Part shown: positions 35,075-45,361 of the stretch, in pieces
Layout of the letters: each line of letters begins with the position of its first letter
Position numbering within the stretch: position 1 is the first letter of the stretch
Assembly (NCBI GenBank): GCA_022651245.1
Contig: JALCQM010000014.1
Coordinates: 1-64,000 of the forward strand
DNA length: 64,000 nt
Source: Lactobacillus sp.
GTDB taxonomy: Bacteria > Bacillota > Bacilli > Lactobacillales > Lactobacillaceae
Direction: 5' to 3'
Translations under genes and position numbers: made by a program
Notes under the pieces: generated by a model
What the model was told of the DNA's origin: nothing
The model's input: only the letters and a program-made list of their open reading frames with translations
Databases searched by the model: none

Positions 35075-36166
35075 ATGCGTGTGATCGTCAGTGGCGGTGG
35101 CACCGGAGGCCACATCTACCCTGCTTTGGCGCTGTTAGAACAGCTCAAAGCCCGTGGACTGCTCGATGAAGTCCTTTACATTGGCACCGAAAAAGGCTTG
35201 GAAAGCCGAATCGTTCCCAAGGCCGGGATTCCGTTTGCCACCATTGAATTGCAAGGCTTCAAGCGCAAGCTGACGCTAGAAAACGTCAAGACGGTAACCG
35301 TTTTTCTTCAAGGCCTGGGGAAGGCTAAAAAGATTTTACGCGATTTCAAGCCTGACGTCGTGGTGGGGACCGGGGGGTACGTTTCGGGTGCGATCTTATT
35401 TGAAGCCGCCCGACTACACATTCCGACGGTGATCCATGAGCAAAATTCAGTGGCTGGCGTGACGAACAAATTTTTAGCCCGGTTTGTCGACAAGATTGGG
35501 ATCGTTTTCCCAGAAGTAGCGGCAGCTTTTCCAGCGAATAAAATCGCAACGGTGGGGAATCCCCGCGCCCAGCAAGTGGCAGATCTGAAGCCGAATGACC
35601 GGCTTGCGGACTTTGGCTTAGATCCCAAGCGGCGGACCTTGTTGATTTTTGGTGGTTCTCGCGGGGCGCCGAAGATCAACCAAGCGGTTCAAGAAGCACT
35701 GCCCGCGTTTGGCCAAGCCGATTTTCAAACCTTATTTGTCACCGGGCGGCGGCATTTTGAGTCTGTGCAATCCCAGTTACACGGCTTGCCAGCTAACGTG
35801 AAGGTGGTGCCGTACGTAGATGATATGCCGGCCATCTTACCCGATATTGCGCTAGTGATCGGGCGCAGTGGCGCGACGAGTATCGCTGAGCTGACAGCGT
35901 TAGGCATCCCAAGTATTTTGATTCCCAGCCCGAATGTGACGCATAATCACCAGATGATCAATGCACAAAGCCTAGGCAAGGCTGGCGCGGCGGTCGTCAT
36001 TCCAGAAACAGCTTTGACGGCTGACTTTGCGACCACAGTGGTCGATTTGATGCAAGATGACGCGCGGTTGGTCGAAATGACCCGTGCTGCTAAGCATTTG
36101 GGTGTGCCAGATGCGAGTGACCGGTTGATCGCGCTGATGCAAGCGGCGATACAGGCGCACCAATAG
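35075..36166 (+). CDS. murG: UDP-GlcNAc:lipid I transferase MurG
   Basis: Adds GlcNAc to lipid I on the cytoplasmic membrane face, forming lipid II. The glycine-rich loop SGGGTGGHIYPALAL at the N-terminus, HEQNSVAGVTNKFLARF and GRSGATSIAELTALGIPSILIP with the downstream HNHQMINAQ are diagnostic. 363 residues. Confidence 0.96.
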   Translation: MRVIVSGGGTGGHIYPALALLEQLKARGLLDEVLYIGTEKGLESRIVPKAGIPFATIELQGFKRKLTLENVKTVTVFLQGLGKAKKILRDFKPDVVVGTGGYVSGAILFEAARLHIPTVIHEQNSVAGVTNKFLARFVDKIGIVFPEVAAAFPANKIATVGNPRAQQVADLKPNDRLADFGLDPKRRTLLIFGGSRGAPKINQAVQEALPAFGQADFQTLFVTGRRHFESVQSQLHGLPANVKVVPYVDDMPAILPDIALVIGRSGATSIAELTALGIPSILIPSPNVTHNHQMINAQSLGKAGAAVVIPETALTADFATTVVDLMQDDARLVEMTRAAKHLGVPDASDRLIALMQAAIQAHQ

Positions 36167-36181
36167 AGGAGAGGTGACAAA

Positions 36182-36988
36182 ATGGCTTGGTTTAAAAAGT
36201 CGAAATCAACAGATCCACTGACACCGTGGGAGGCTTACCAAGCCAAGCAAAAGGCAGCGACGCCAAAACGGCAGCCGCTACCGTTGCCGCACCTCAGCTC
36301 GACGCGCCGATCAAGGCGGCGACGGAACTTGGCGTTGATCTTGACCCCGTTGGTGCTCTTGGCCGCGTTTTTCGGGTATATGGTCTCGCCGTTAGCGAAA
36401 GTTGACACGATCAGCGTCCGCGGCGAAAAAACGTTACCGGCGCAAAATGTGATCGATGCCAGCGGCTTAAACCATTCGCAGGCGATTTTGGACCTCTTGT
36501 GGCACCGGCAGCGGGTGACGGCGCGCGTTGAAAAGCGCCTACCGCAAGTCCACCAGTTGACGGTTTCGGTGCACGGCTTCAACCAAGTACTATTAACGGT
36601 CACAGAATACGCCCCATTAGGCTATTGGCAAAAAACTGACGGGTACCATGTCCTATTAGCAAGTGGCCAAGTGGTGCCCACGGCAACGATGACCCCCAAA
36701 AGTACTTACCCGATCTTTACGGGTTTCAAGCATACCGAAGTGATCAAGCTGGCCAAAGTGGTGCAAGACTTTCCACCAGCAGTGCGGCGCGCCGTCTCTG
36801 AGGTCAAAGCCACGCGTGGGGCAGCTAATCCGTATCAAATCACATTAAGTATGACGGATGGCAATTTGGTGGTGGCAGATTCCCGTACAGTGGCCAAAAA
36901 AATCAAGTACTACCCGAAACTGCTGGCCAAGGTCACCAAAAAAGGAACAGTCGACCTCGAAGTAGGCGCCTTTTTCACGCCATATTAA
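36182..36988 (+). CDS. divIB: Cell division protein DivIB/FtsQ
   Basis: A bitopic divisome protein. It has a basic cytoplasmic region (residues 1-55, with STRRSRRRR), one membrane helix (about 58-75), a POTRA domain (starting VDTISVRGEKTLPAQNVIDASG) and a beta domain. AGGAGAGG is 5-10 nt before the ATG. 268 residues. Last gene before the ftsA promoter region. Confidence 0.9.
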   Translation: MAWFKKSKSTDPLTPWEAYQAKQKAATPKRQPLPLPHLSSTRRSRRRRNLALILTPLVLLAAFFGYMVSPLAKVDTISVRGEKTLPAQNVIDASGLNHSQAILDLLWHRQRVTARVEKRLPQVHQLTVSVHGFNQVLLTVTEYAPLGYWQKTDGYHVLLASGQVVPTATMTPKSTYPIFTGFKHTEVIKLAKVVQDFPPAVRRAVSEVKATRGAANPYQITLSMTDGNLVVADSRTVAKKIKYYPKLLAKVTKKGTVDLEVGAFFTPY

Positions 36989-37047
36989 TTAAAAACGCCA
37001 AAATCGATCAAGTTTAGTTGGATTTGGTGAGTAGGGTCTAAGATCTG

Positions 37048-37056
37048 TGGTAAAAT
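37048..37056 (+). promoter_or_regulatory. Extended -10 promoter of ftsA
   Basis: TG-G-TAAAAT ending at 37056, in the 125-bp gap between divIB and ftsA, with no clear -35 box at normal spacing. Confidence 0.45.
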
Positions 37057-37113
37057 CAAAACAGTATTACGTTTTCATAAGTGATCAATTCCAGTCCAGG
37101 AGGTTCCGTCGTC

Positions 37114-38403
37114 ATGGGAAATCAAGACATCTATGTTGGACTTGATATCGGGACCACCTCAATAAAAGTCATTGTTGCCGAGTATATTCAAGGTCAAATG
37201 AACATTATTGGTGTGGGGAGTCAACGATCGGCCGGGCTTAGCCGCGGTGTGATCGTCGATATCGACAAGGCAGTTTCGGCGATACGCCAAGCCGTCAGTC
37301 AAGCAGAAGAAAAAGCAAGTATTAAAATTGATAGTGTCGTCGTTGGTATTCCGGCGAATATGTTGCAAATCGAACAGGTCACCGGGATGATCGCGGTGGG
37401 GGATGCCAGCAAGGAGATCACCGATGCGGACGTGCAGGCGGTTGCGAGTGCGGCGTTGGTCCGCAATTTACCCCCTGAACGCGAAAGTCTGACCTTGACG
37501 CCGACCGAATTCATCGTTGATGGGTTTGATGACATCAAAGATCCGCGTGGGATGATCGGGGTACGCCTCGAAATGCACGGCATCTTGTTCACCGTGCCCA
37601 AAACCGTGCTGCACAATACCAAAAAAGCGTTAGCCAAAGCCGGTTTGGGTATCCGCACCGTCGTTGTGAGCCCTTTGGCGACCGCACAGGTGGCCTTGAG
37701 TGACAGTGAGCAGGATTTCGGGACCGTGTTGATCGATATCGGCGGCGGTCAAAGTACCGCAGCCGTCATCCATGATCATAAGCTGAAATTGACGTCAGTC
37801 GATCAAGAAGGCGGCGAGTTCGTCACTAAAGATATTTCAGTTGTTTTGAATACGGGGTTTAAAGACGCGGAAAAACTCAAGCGAGACTATGGCAATGCCG
37901 ATAGTCTCGCCACGCGTGAAGACGAAACCTTCCCCGTGACAGTGGTTGGCAAGACGGAACCGGTGATGGTTTCAGAGAAGTACCTGTCAGAGATCATTGA
38001 GGCGCGTCTAGGGCAGATCTTCAAACGGCTTAACGGGACCTTGCAACAAGCCGATGCCTTACAGTTGCCTGGCGGCATCGTGATCACAGGTGGCACGACA
38101 GCGATCCCTGGGATCGTCGAGTTGGCGCAAGACATTTTTGGTCGCGATGTGAAGCGGTACATCCCTGATGAAATGGGCCTACGACATCCTGCCTTTACAC
38201 AGGCTTTGGGATTGATCCAGTATGCAGCCGGATTGACAGATATTGATCTGTTGGTCGGCAGTGTGACGACGACCCCAACCGCTGCGCCAAAGCCGGAAGT
38301 AGCGTCGAGTACGCCGCTTCCTGAGGCCGATGAACCGCAAAGCGAACCGGAACCTAAGAAGCCGTCAGCGTTGCGTCGCTTCTTCGGTAATTTCTTCGAA
38401 TAA
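37114..38403 (+). CDS. ftsA: Cell division protein FtsA
   Basis: An actin-like membrane tether for FtsZ. It has the phosphate-1 motif [16 protein letters not shown], the FtsA-specific 1C domain (about 80-160), [13 protein letters not shown], and [15 protein letters not shown]. The C-terminal amphipathic membrane-targeting helix is [12 protein letters not shown], after an acidic/proline linker. AGGAGG lies about 10 nt before ATG 37114. 429 residues. Confidence 0.95.
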   Translation: MGNQDIYVGLDIGTTSIKVIVAEYIQGQMNIIGVGSQRSAGLSRGVIVDIDKAVSAIRQAVSQAEEKASIKIDSVVVGIPANMLQIEQVTGMIAVGDASKEITDADVQAVASAALVRNLPPERESLTLTPTEFIVDGFDDIKDPRGMIGVRLEMHGILFTVPKTVLHNTKKALAKAGLGIRTVVVSPLATAQVALSDSEQDFGTVLIDIGGGQSTAAVIHDHKLKLTSVDQEGGEFVTKDISVVLNTGFKDAEKLKRDYGNADSLATREDETFPVTVVGKTEPVMVSEKYLSEIIEARLGQIFKRLNGTLQQADALQLPGGIVITGGTTAIPGIVELAQDIFGRDVKRYIPDEMGLRHPAFTQALGLIQYAAGLTDIDLLVGSVTTTPTAAPKPEVASSTPLPEADEPQSEPEPKKPSALRRFFGNFFE

Positions 38404-38425
38404 ACACTCTCTAGGAGGAACGACA

Positions 38426-39643
38426 ATGGAATTCTCACTTGATGCACAAAATGATACCGGCGCAGCGATCAAAGTGATCGGTGTTGGCGGTGCTGGCGGT
38501 AATGCCGTTAACCGGATGATCGCAGAAGACGTGAAAGGCGTCGAATTCATCGCGGCCAATACGGACGTGCAGGCGTTATCGAATTCAAACGCCGAAACCA
38601 AGATCCAGTTAGGGTCGAAATTAACCCGTGGTCTTGGTGCCGGGGCCACCCCAGAAATTGGTCAAAAAGCAGCTGAAGAAAGTGAAGAACAGATTCAAGC
38701 TGCCTTAAAAGGCGCAGACATGATTTTCGTGACCTGTGGTATGGGTGGCGGCACCGGGACAGGTGCTGCCCCTGTCGTGGCCAAGATTGCTAAGGATATG
38801 GGCGCTCTGACGGTTGGCGTGGTCACACGTCCGTTTACCTTCGAAGGCCCACGCCGAGCAAAGAATGCGGCAGAAGGAATCGCTAATCTCAAGGAACATG
38901 TCGATACCTTGGTGATCATTGCCAATAATCGCTTGCTTGAGATCGTCGATAAGAAGACGCCGATGATGGAAGCCTTCCATGCCGCAGATAACGTGTTGCG
39001 CCAAGGGGTCCAAGGGATCTCTGACTTGATCACCAGTCCTGGCTTTGTCAACCTGGACTTTGCTGATGTGAAAACCGTCATGGCGAACCAAGGGTCTGCC
39101 TTGATGGGGATCGGGAGTGCAAATGGTGAGAACCGCACGATCGAAGCAACCAAAAAGGCGATTTCCTCCCCATTACTGGAAGTTTCGATCGCTGGGGCCA
39201 AGCAAGTCTTGCTGAACATCACAGGGGGTCCAGATTTGAGCCTGTTTGAAGCGCAAGACGCCAGCGAGATCGTCGCCCAAGCGGCTTCTAACGATGTGAA
39301 CATCATCTTTGGGACGTCGATCAATGAAGACTTAGGCGATACCGTCGTGGTTACCGTGGTGGCGACTGGTATCGATGTGGCTGAGGCACAAAAGCGTGGC
39401 TCGCGGGCACCAGAAGTGACCAGCAAGCCAACGACGACGCAAACAACGACGACCAATGACGATCCGTTTGTGGATTGGGACTTGCGTCGTGAACCAAACA
39501 AGCACGAGCAAGCGGCGGATACGAGCCAAAGTTTTGATAACGTCAAGAAGACAGATTTCGACATCTTCGAAAGCCAACCGAGCCAAGATCAAGATGGTGC
39601 TGGCGATGACCAGCCCCCATTTTTCAAGCGCCGCCGGCAGTAA
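38426..39643 (+). CDS. ftsZ: Cell division GTPase FtsZ
   Basis: A tubulin-like GTPase forming the Z-ring. It has [15 protein letters not shown], the tubulin signature [10 protein letters not shown], and the T7 loop [12 protein letters not shown] Thr/Asp/Gln-rich linker (about 320-390) precedes the C-terminal peptide [11 protein letters not shown] that binds FtsA and SepF. The ATG at 38426 follows AGGAGGAACGACA. 405 residues. Confidence 0.97.
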   Translation: MEFSLDAQNDTGAAIKVIGVGGAGGNAVNRMIAEDVKGVEFIAANTDVQALSNSNAETKIQLGSKLTRGLGAGATPEIGQKAAEESEEQIQAALKGADMIFVTCGMGGGTGTGAAPVVAKIAKDMGALTVGVVTRPFTFEGPRRAKNAAEGIANLKEHVDTLVIIANNRLLEIVDKKTPMMEAFHAADNVLRQGVQGISDLITSPGFVNLDFADVKTVMANQGSALMGIGSANGENRTIEATKKAISSPLLEVSIAGAKQVLLNITGGPDLSLFEAQDASEIVAQAASNDVNIIFGTSINEDLGDTVVVTVVATGIDVAEAQKRGSRAPEVTSKPTTTQTTTTNDDPFVDWDLRREPNKHEQAADTSQSFDNVKKTDFDIFESQPSQDQDGAGDDQPPFFKRRRQ

Positions 39644-39664
39644 TCACTGAAGGAGGAATGCAAG

Positions 39665-40111
39665 ATGGCATTCGACAAACTCGGGAGTAAGTTCAATTCG
39701 TTTTTTGCAATGGATGCAGACGAAGCGCCTCAAGACGACGCCCCGACTGCGCCGACACAGCCAGAAAAGCCGAAACCTCAGGCTTTTCGTGGCAATAAGG
39801 TGGTGGCGATGAGTCAACCAACAGAAAAAACGGCTAAGATCGTGGTGTACGAGCCACGGATCTATTCTGATGCCAAAGAGATCGGGAGCCATTTGTTGAA
39901 TAATAAAGCAGTGGTGGTTAATTTCGATCGGATCGACGCGGATTCAGCGACCCGGATCGTCGACTTTCTGACGGGGTTGGTGTTTGCCATCAGCGGTGAG
40001 ATCAAGCGCATCGGCGAGCAGATCTTCCTAGTGACGCCCGCTAACTTCCAAATCGATGGTTCCCTAGCAGAAAGCTTAGGCGTCGATGCGGACATTCAAA
40101 TGACAGAATAG
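39665..40111 (+). CDS. sepF: Cell division protein SepF
   Basis: A membrane anchor and bundler of FtsZ that forms rings. It has an N-terminal amphipathic helix (KLGSKFNSFFAMDA), an acidic/proline linker, and a globular domain with VYEPRIYSDAKEIGSHLLNNKAVVVNFDRID. GGAGGAATG precedes the start. 148 residues; it sits between ftsZ and yggT, as in other Firmicutes. Confidence 0.94.
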   Translation: MAFDKLGSKFNSFFAMDADEAPQDDAPTAPTQPEKPKPQAFRGNKVVAMSQPTEKTAKIVVYEPRIYSDAKEIGSHLLNNKAVVVNFDRIDADSATRIVDFLTGLVFAISGEIKRIGEQIFLVTPANFQIDGSLAESLGVDADIQMTE

Positions 40112-40124
40112 GAGGAGGCCGTTC

Positions 40125-40409
40125 GTGCAATTTTTGTTATTCTGGCTTTGGCGCGTTGCCAGCTGGGCCCTGTCACTGTATAGTGCCATGCTGGTGGTGT
40201 ATGTCTTGTTGTCGTGGTTCCCTGGCGCACAAGACAGTAAGCTTGGCCGGCTTCTCGAACGTTTGGTCCAGCCTTTCTTGGGCTGGTTTCAACAATTCAT
40301 TCCGCCGCTGTTTGGGTTAGATTTTTCGCCGATTGCGGCCTTTCTGGTGTTAGGCTTGTTCGAGAAGTTTCTCGCAATCGTCTATAACTTCTTAACAGGG
40401 ACATTCTAG
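40125..40409 (+). CDS. YggT family membrane protein
   Basis: A 94-residue protein with two membrane helices and the family's YVLLSWFPGAQDSKLGRLLERLVQPFLGWFQQFIPP segment. Its role is unclear; the gene is a regular member of the ftsZ-divIVA region. It starts at GTG 40125 after AGGAGG. Confidence 0.88.
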   Translation: MQFLLFWLWRVASWALSLYSAMLVVYVLLSWFPGAQDSKLGRLLERLVQPFLGWFQQFIPPLFGLDFSPIAAFLVLGLFEKFLAIVYNFLTGTF

Positions 40410-40418
40410 GTGTGAGTC

Positions 40419-41198
40419 ATGGAAAACGTTTATCAACACTTCCGTAAAGATGAAGGCCCGTTTATCGACCAGGTGCAAGAATTGATTGCGCAGGCCGCCT
40501 CGGAATACCGACCAGTATTAACTGATTTTTTGGATCCCCGTCAGGTCTACATCACGCGGGTCTTGGCCGGTAGTGTCGAAGGCGTTAAGGTATTGCCTTT
40601 TGGCGGCTTTGCGCAGGCGGAACGGTGCCGGGTGATGCTGGCGCCAGACTATTATGTCCCTGAGCCTGCTGATTATGAGCTCGCCGTATTGGCGGTCAAC
40701 TATCCCGAGAAGTTTGCAACGTTGCACCATAGCACGATCCTAGGCACTTTAGCGAATACCGGTATCCAGCGGGACCTTTTCGGTGATATCATTACTGATG
40801 GGCACGCGTGGCAGGTGATTGTGGCCGCTAGCATGAGTCAGTGGCTACAAAGTAACGTCACGCGGTTTGGCAAAATCGGGGTGCGTTTTGAACCGGTCGC
40901 ACTCGAGCAAGTCCTACAGCCACAAAATGATTGGGAAAAGGTGCAAACGACACTGCCATCTTTGCGCATCGATGCGGTGGTGGCCCATGTTTTTGCCATG
41001 TCCCGGCAGCGCGCGAAGGGCTTGGTTGAAGGCGGTAAGATCCGGTTAAATTTTGCGACGACGACACGACCAGATGTGGAAGTCGCCGCGCACGACATCG
41101 TCTCGGTACGCGGGTTTGGCCGCTTGCGGCTCCAAGAATTATTGGGGACCACCAAGAAGGACAAACTCAAGGTCACCGTTGACGTGATACATAAGTAA
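40419..41198 (+). CDS. YlmH family S4-domain RNA-binding protein
   Basis: A 259-residue protein whose C-terminal S4 domain starts near LPSLRIDAVVAHVFAMSRQRAKGLVEGGKIRLNF and includes the VRGFGRLRLQELLG strand. YlmH proteins bind ribosomal subunits and have been linked to ribosome quality control. It lies 9 bp after yggT in the division cluster. Confidence 0.9.
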   Translation: MENVYQHFRKDEGPFIDQVQELIAQAASEYRPVLTDFLDPRQVYITRVLAGSVEGVKVLPFGGFAQAERCRVMLAPDYYVPEPADYELAVLAVNYPEKFATLHHSTILGTLANTGIQRDLFGDIITDGHAWQVIVAASMSQWLQSNVTRFGKIGVRFEPVALEQVLQPQNDWEKVQTTLPSLRIDAVVAHVFAMSRQRAKGLVEGGKIRLNFATTTRPDVEVAAHDIVSVRGFGRLRLQELLGTTKKDKLKVTVDVIHK

Positions 41199-41235
41199 CG
41201 GTGGTACGAGACATGGTAATTAGGAGGCAGACACA

Positions 41236-41922
41236 ATGGCATTGAGCCCACTGGATATTCATAACAAAGAATTCAACGTCCGCATGCGCGGGTATGATCA
41301 AGATCAAGTCAACGATTTTCTCAGCCAAATCATCAAGGATTATAGTGCCTTGCTGAAACAAAACGAGGAAATGCAAAAGCATCTGGCAGACGCTGAAGAG
41401 AAGGTCAAATACTACAACGACCTCAAGGATGCGTTGAATCAAAGCATTATCGTGGCTCAAGAAGCGGCCGATAAAGTCAAGACGAATGCCGAACAAGAGG
41501 CGGACTTGATCCAGCAACAAGCTGAAAAGAACGCCCAAGACTTGCTGACTTCCTCGACGGAAAAAGCCAACCGTATCGTTGGTGATGCCAGTGAAAAGGC
41601 AAAGAAGATCACGGTTGAAACTGAGGACCTCAAGCGACAAACCCGCGTCTTCCGTCAGCGGTTGCAGGTGATGCTCGAATCGCAGCTGGAAGTGGTCAAG
41701 AGCCCAGAGTGGAAAGAATTATTGTCGAGTTCTGATACCGCGCCTGATGTCTTGGATCCTGCGAATATCCAATCTAACCTTGACAACCAACCGGCTCAGC
41801 CAGTAGAATCAGAGCAAACAGCAGTCGCTGATGATGACCAGCCGGGGTATACGGAGATCATCTTCCCACAAGAAGATGATGACGCGACGCCGGCGGCACC
41901 AGCAGACGATACTGAAAAATAA
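41236..41922 (+). CDS. divIVA: Cell division initiation protein DivIVA
   Basis: A coiled-coil protein that binds negatively curved membrane at poles and septa and steers MinCD and wall synthesis. The N-terminal membrane-binding domain reads LSPLDIHNKEFNVRMRGYDQDQVNDFL, followed by coiled coils (about 35-155) and an acidic tail rich in Asp, Pro and Ala. AGGAGG precedes the ATG. 228 residues. Confidence 0.95.
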   Translation: MALSPLDIHNKEFNVRMRGYDQDQVNDFLSQIIKDYSALLKQNEEMQKHLADAEEKVKYYNDLKDALNQSIIVAQEAADKVKTNAEQEADLIQQQAEKNAQDLLTSSTEKANRIVGDASEKAKKITVETEDLKRQTRVFRQRLQVMLESQLEVVKSPEWKELLSSSDTAPDVLDPANIQSNLDNQPAQPVESEQTAVADDDQPGYTEIIFPQEDDDATPAAPADDTEK

Positions 41923-41926
41923 TAAC

Positions 41927-42144
41927 GCATGGACACGCGTCGTGATGCGTCAGCCGGTAAAGCGACCCAGAGTTTGGTGGAAGTCTGGGACGGCTCGCGT
42001 TGCGATATCAGTCCGTTAGTTGCTGAGGCGATAGGTAGTCTCAGCCGGGTAACGCCGTTATGGGTTCTAGAGGAGTGCCAGCTGGCACTCGAACTTAGGT
42101 GGTACCACGATGATCTCGTCCTAACTGGACGGGATCTTTTTTGT
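41927..42144 (+). promoter_or_regulatory. T-box riboswitch of ileS (isoleucine)
   Basis: Stem I closes by GGAC (41931-41934) with GTCC (42011-42014); the specifier ATC (Ile) is at 42007-42009, followed by A. The T-box AGGTGGTACCACGA is near 42097-42110, with a UGGU bulge fitting the discriminator A of tRNA-Ile. The antiterminator pairs TTAGG (42095-42099) with CCTAA (42120-42124). The terminator is a 10-bp stem (42112-42121 with 42127-42136) and a T-run. It begins within 10 nt of the divIVA stop, so the transcript probably comes from upstream. Confidence 0.93.
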
Positions 42145-42194
42145 TGCCGCCAAGACTAACGACTCAGCGCCAGGTGCGTGGAAGAAGGGTATAA

Positions 42195-44984
42195 ATGAAA
42201 GTCAAAGAAACATTGAACTTAGGCAAGACGCCATTTAAGATGCGCGCCGGGCTTCCCAACAAAGAACCTAAGCTCCAAGCTGCATGGTATGAAAACCATG
42301 TGTATGAAGAACGCCAGAAGCTCAATGCAGGCAAGCCAACGTTTGTCCTACATGATGGCCCTCCATTTGCCAACGGCAATATTCACATGGGGCACGCCTT
42401 AAACAAGGTGACCAAAGACATCATCGTGCGGTCCAAGTCGATGAGCGGCTACCGGTCACCATATGTACCTGGCTGGGATACCCACGGCTTGCCAATTGAA
42501 CAGCAGCTCGCTAAAAAAGGGGTTCGCCGCAAGGAAATGTCGATGGTGGACTACCGCGAAATGTGCCGCCAGTTTGCCATGAAGGAAATCGACAAGCAAC
42601 GCACTGACTTCAAGCGCTTAGGGGTCTTGGGGGATTGGGACAATCCGTACATCACCTTACTGCCAGAATTTGAAGCACAAGAGATCCGGGTTTTTGGCAA
42701 GATGGCTGAAAAAGGCTATATTTATCACGGCTTGAAGCCGGTGTACTGGTCTTGGAGTTCTGAATCGACGTTAGCCGAAGCCGAAGTCGAATACCACGAT
42801 GTGAAATCGCCATCTATTTACGTGGCGTTCAAGGTGGTTGATGGCAAAGGCTTACTGGATACGGATACCGCCTTCATCATTTGGACGACGACGCCGTGGA
42901 CGATCCCTGCTAACTTAGGGATCGCAGTCAACCCCCGGTTTGAGTACGCCCAAGTCGCCGTTGACGGCAAAAAGTACGTGGTCGCTTCCGAGATGTTGGC
43001 CAAAGTGGCAGAAGAGTTGGGCTGGTCAGATTACCAAGTGCTCAAGACGTTCCCAGGAACGGCCTTGGATAAAATGACGGCCCAACACCCATTGTATGAC
43101 CGCACGAGCTTGCTGATGAATGCCGATCACGTCACGTTGGATGCCGGGACCGGGTTGGTGCATACCGCGCCTGGCCATGGGGAAGATGACTACAAAGTCG
43201 GGGTCAAGTATGGCTTACCGATCTATTCTGTGGTTGATGAAAAAGGGCTGATGACTAAAGACGCGCCGGGTTTTGAAGGGGTCTTTTATGACGACGCCAA
43301 CCGCATGGTGACCAAGGCCTTAACGGAAAAAGGCGCGCTACTCAAGCTCGATTTCTTTACGCATAGTTATCCGCATGACTGGCGGACCAAAAAGCCTGTG
43401 ATCTACCGGGCAACGACGCAGTGGTTCGCATCGGTCCAATCTTTCCGTCAAGAGATCTTAGACGAAATCGATAAGGTCCAATTCTTCCCAGATTGGGGCA
43501 AGACCCGCCTGCACAACATGATCCGTGACCGCGGTGACTGGGTGATTTCGCGTCAGCGGGCATGGGGGGTACCACTCCCAATTTTCTACGCGGAAGACGG
43601 AACACCGATCATTGAAAAAGCGACGATCGACCATGTGGCGGACTTGTTTGGCGAATTTGGCTCGTCGGTATGGTTCGATCGTGAAGCCAAAGACCTGCTG
43701 CCAGCAGGTTATACTAATGCGCATTCACCGAACGGTAAGTTCACCAAAGAAACCGACATCATGGATGTGTGGTTTGATTCTGGGTCTAGCTGGGCAGGGT
43801 GTGTGCAGGCACGCACGGACCTCACGTATCCAGCGGATATGTACATGGAAGGCTCTGATCAGTATCGTGGGTGGTTCAACTCCAGTTTGATCACCTCTGT
43901 TGCTGCTAATGGAATCGCCCCGTATAAGCAGATCCTATCGCAAGGGTTTACCTTGGACGGCGAAGGGCGCAAGATGTCCAAGTCGTTGGGCAATACCATC
44001 GTGCCGGATACCGTCGAGAAGCAGTTCGGCGCCGAGATCATTCGGCTATGGGTCGCTTCTGTTGATTCGAGTTCTGACATGAAGGTGTCGATGGACAATT
44101 TTGCCCATACCTCCGAAACCTACCGGAAGATCCGCAATACGCTGCGGTTTATGTTGGCGAATACCAGTGATTACGATGAAACCACCGATGCCATTTCGTA
44201 TGCCGAACTTGGGGCCGTCGATCAATATATGTTGGTACGCCTGAGTCAGGTCATCAAAGAAGCCCGGGCCGCTTACGACGCCTACGACTTTGCCACGATC
44301 GTTAAAACGATCACCGCCTTTTTGACCACGGATATGTCGGCGTTTTACCTTGATTTTGCCAAGGATGTCGTTTACATCGAAGGCGAAAAGAGCTTGGCGC
44401 GTCGGCGGATGCAAACGGTGATGTACAAGGCACTGGTTGATGTTGTCGAACTCCTCACACCGATCCTGTCTTTCACCGCTGAAGAGATCTGGCCGTTGTT
44501 ACACCAAGACCGGCAGTTTGCTGCCTTGGCAGAGTTCCCAGAGCCAACCGGGTTCACCAACCAAGACGAGTTGTCCGCACAATGGCCCGCTTTCATGGCT
44601 TTTCGTGAAAAGGTGCAAAAAGCGTTAGAAGTTGCGCGTGATGCCAAAGTGATCGGCAAGTCGCTCGAAGCCCATGTGACCGTGTATGCGGATCAAGACT
44701 TGCAGCAGTTGCTGGCAGGGTTAGAGGCGAATGTGATGCAGTTGTTGATCACTTCTGGCTTTACCGTTGCTGACTTGGCGGATGCGCCTGCAGATGCGCA
44801 AGACATCGATGGCGTCAAGTTAGTCGTGGCGCGTGCTGAAGGCGAAGTTTGTGACCGGTGCCGGATGACGACCACCGATGTGGGGAGCGACAGCCGCTAT
44901 CCGCACTTCTGCGCGCGGTGTGCCGCGATCGTTGCGACGAACTTCCCGGAAACTGCAGCCGCTGATTTTGCATTCGAGGGCTAA
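42195..44984 (+). CDS. ileS: Isoleucyl-tRNA synthetase
   Basis: A class I enzyme charging tRNA-Ile. It has the HIGH-type motif [15 protein letters not shown] (about residues 56-70), an editing domain ([15 protein letters not shown]), the KMSKS motif in [13 protein letters not shown] and a C-terminal zinc-binding site with CDRC and CARC. 929 residues is full length. Expression is set by the T-box upstream. It is followed 3 bp later by the cold-shock gene. Confidence 0.97.
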   Translation: MKVKETLNLGKTPFKMRAGLPNKEPKLQAAWYENHVYEERQKLNAGKPTFVLHDGPPFANGNIHMGHALNKVTKDIIVRSKSMSGYRSPYVPGWDTHGLPIEQQLAKKGVRRKEMSMVDYREMCRQFAMKEIDKQRTDFKRLGVLGDWDNPYITLLPEFEAQEIRVFGKMAEKGYIYHGLKPVYWSWSSESTLAEAEVEYHDVKSPSIYVAFKVVDGKGLLDTDTAFIIWTTTPWTIPANLGIAVNPRFEYAQVAVDGKKYVVASEMLAKVAEELGWSDYQVLKTFPGTALDKMTAQHPLYDRTSLLMNADHVTLDAGTGLVHTAPGHGEDDYKVGVKYGLPIYSVVDEKGLMTKDAPGFEGVFYDDANRMVTKALTEKGALLKLDFFTHSYPHDWRTKKPVIYRATTQWFASVQSFRQEILDEIDKVQFFPDWGKTRLHNMIRDRGDWVISRQRAWGVPLPIFYAEDGTPIIEKATIDHVADLFGEFGSSVWFDREAKDLLPAGYTNAHSPNGKFTKETDIMDVWFDSGSSWAGCVQARTDLTYPADMYMEGSDQYRGWFNSSLITSVAANGIAPYKQILSQGFTLDGEGRKMSKSLGNTIVPDTVEKQFGAEIIRLWVASVDSSSDMKVSMDNFAHTSETYRKIRNTLRFMLANTSDYDETTDAISYAELGAVDQYMLVRLSQVIKEARAAYDAYDFATIVKTITAFLTTDMSAFYLDFAKDVVYIEGEKSLARRRMQTVMYKALVDVVELLTPILSFTAEEIWPLLHQDRQFAALAEFPEPTGFTNQDELSAQWPAFMAFREKVQKALEVARDAKVIGKSLEAHVTVYADQDLQQLLAGLEANVMQLLITSGFTVADLADAPADAQDIDGVKLVVARAEGEVCDRCRMTTTDVGSDSRYPHFCARCAAIVATNFPETAAADFAFEG

Positions 44985-44987
44985 GCG

Positions 44988-45188
44988 ATGGAAGGAAGAG
45001 TTAAGACATTTAACGAAGAAAAAGGCTTCGGCTTTATCGAAACACCAGATCAACCCGATGTCTTTGTTCATTTCTCTGCAATCCAAGGGGGTGGTTATAA
45101 GAACCTCACCCCAGGGCAGACGGTTAAGTTTGTGATCGTTGAAGGCCCCCGCGGCCCGCAAGCCGCAAACGTCACGGTCGTCGATTAA
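44988..45188 (+). CDS. Cold-shock domain protein
   Basis: A 66-residue OB-fold RNA chaperone. RNP1 reads KGFGFIE and RNP2 VFVHFSAI. The usual VKWFN is VKTFN here, so one surface aromatic is missing, and [12 protein letters not shown] is a divergent loop. It may share the T-box-controlled transcript with ileS, since only 3 bp separate the genes and no promoter fits there. Confidence 0.9.
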   Translation: MEGRVKTFNEEKGFGFIETPDQPDVFVHFSAIQGGGYKNLTPGQTVKFVIVEGPRGPQAANVTVVD

Positions 45189-45212
45189 AGCCTGATTGCT
45201 ACTGATAACGTC

Positions 45213-45261
45213 AACACCCTCGTTTCACGGTTTGTTTCTAAAATCGTGAGGCGAGGGTGTT
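45213..45261 (+). terminator. Terminator after the cold-shock gene
   Basis: Stem AACACCCTCG (45213-45222) with CGAGGGTGTT (45252-45261), extended inward by TTTCACG/CGTGAGG. It closes the ileS transcript. Confidence 0.75.
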
Positions 45262-45361
45262 TACTGTGAGGCAAGGGTTACTGTTGCACGCCTTAAAAAA
45301 GCGCTAAGTTTGGGTGGTTGAGGAAAACAACGATGGGCGGGTCGTATAATGGAAGCTATGA

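Noticed and set aside
38695-39564. Minus-strand open frame of 289 codons across ftsZ
   Set aside because: An antisense shadow of ftsZ caused by codon bias; Ser/Ala-rich product and no ribosome-binding site.
41929-42159. Plus-strand open frame of 76 codons between divIVA and ileS
   Set aside because: It coincides with the Ile T-box riboswitch.
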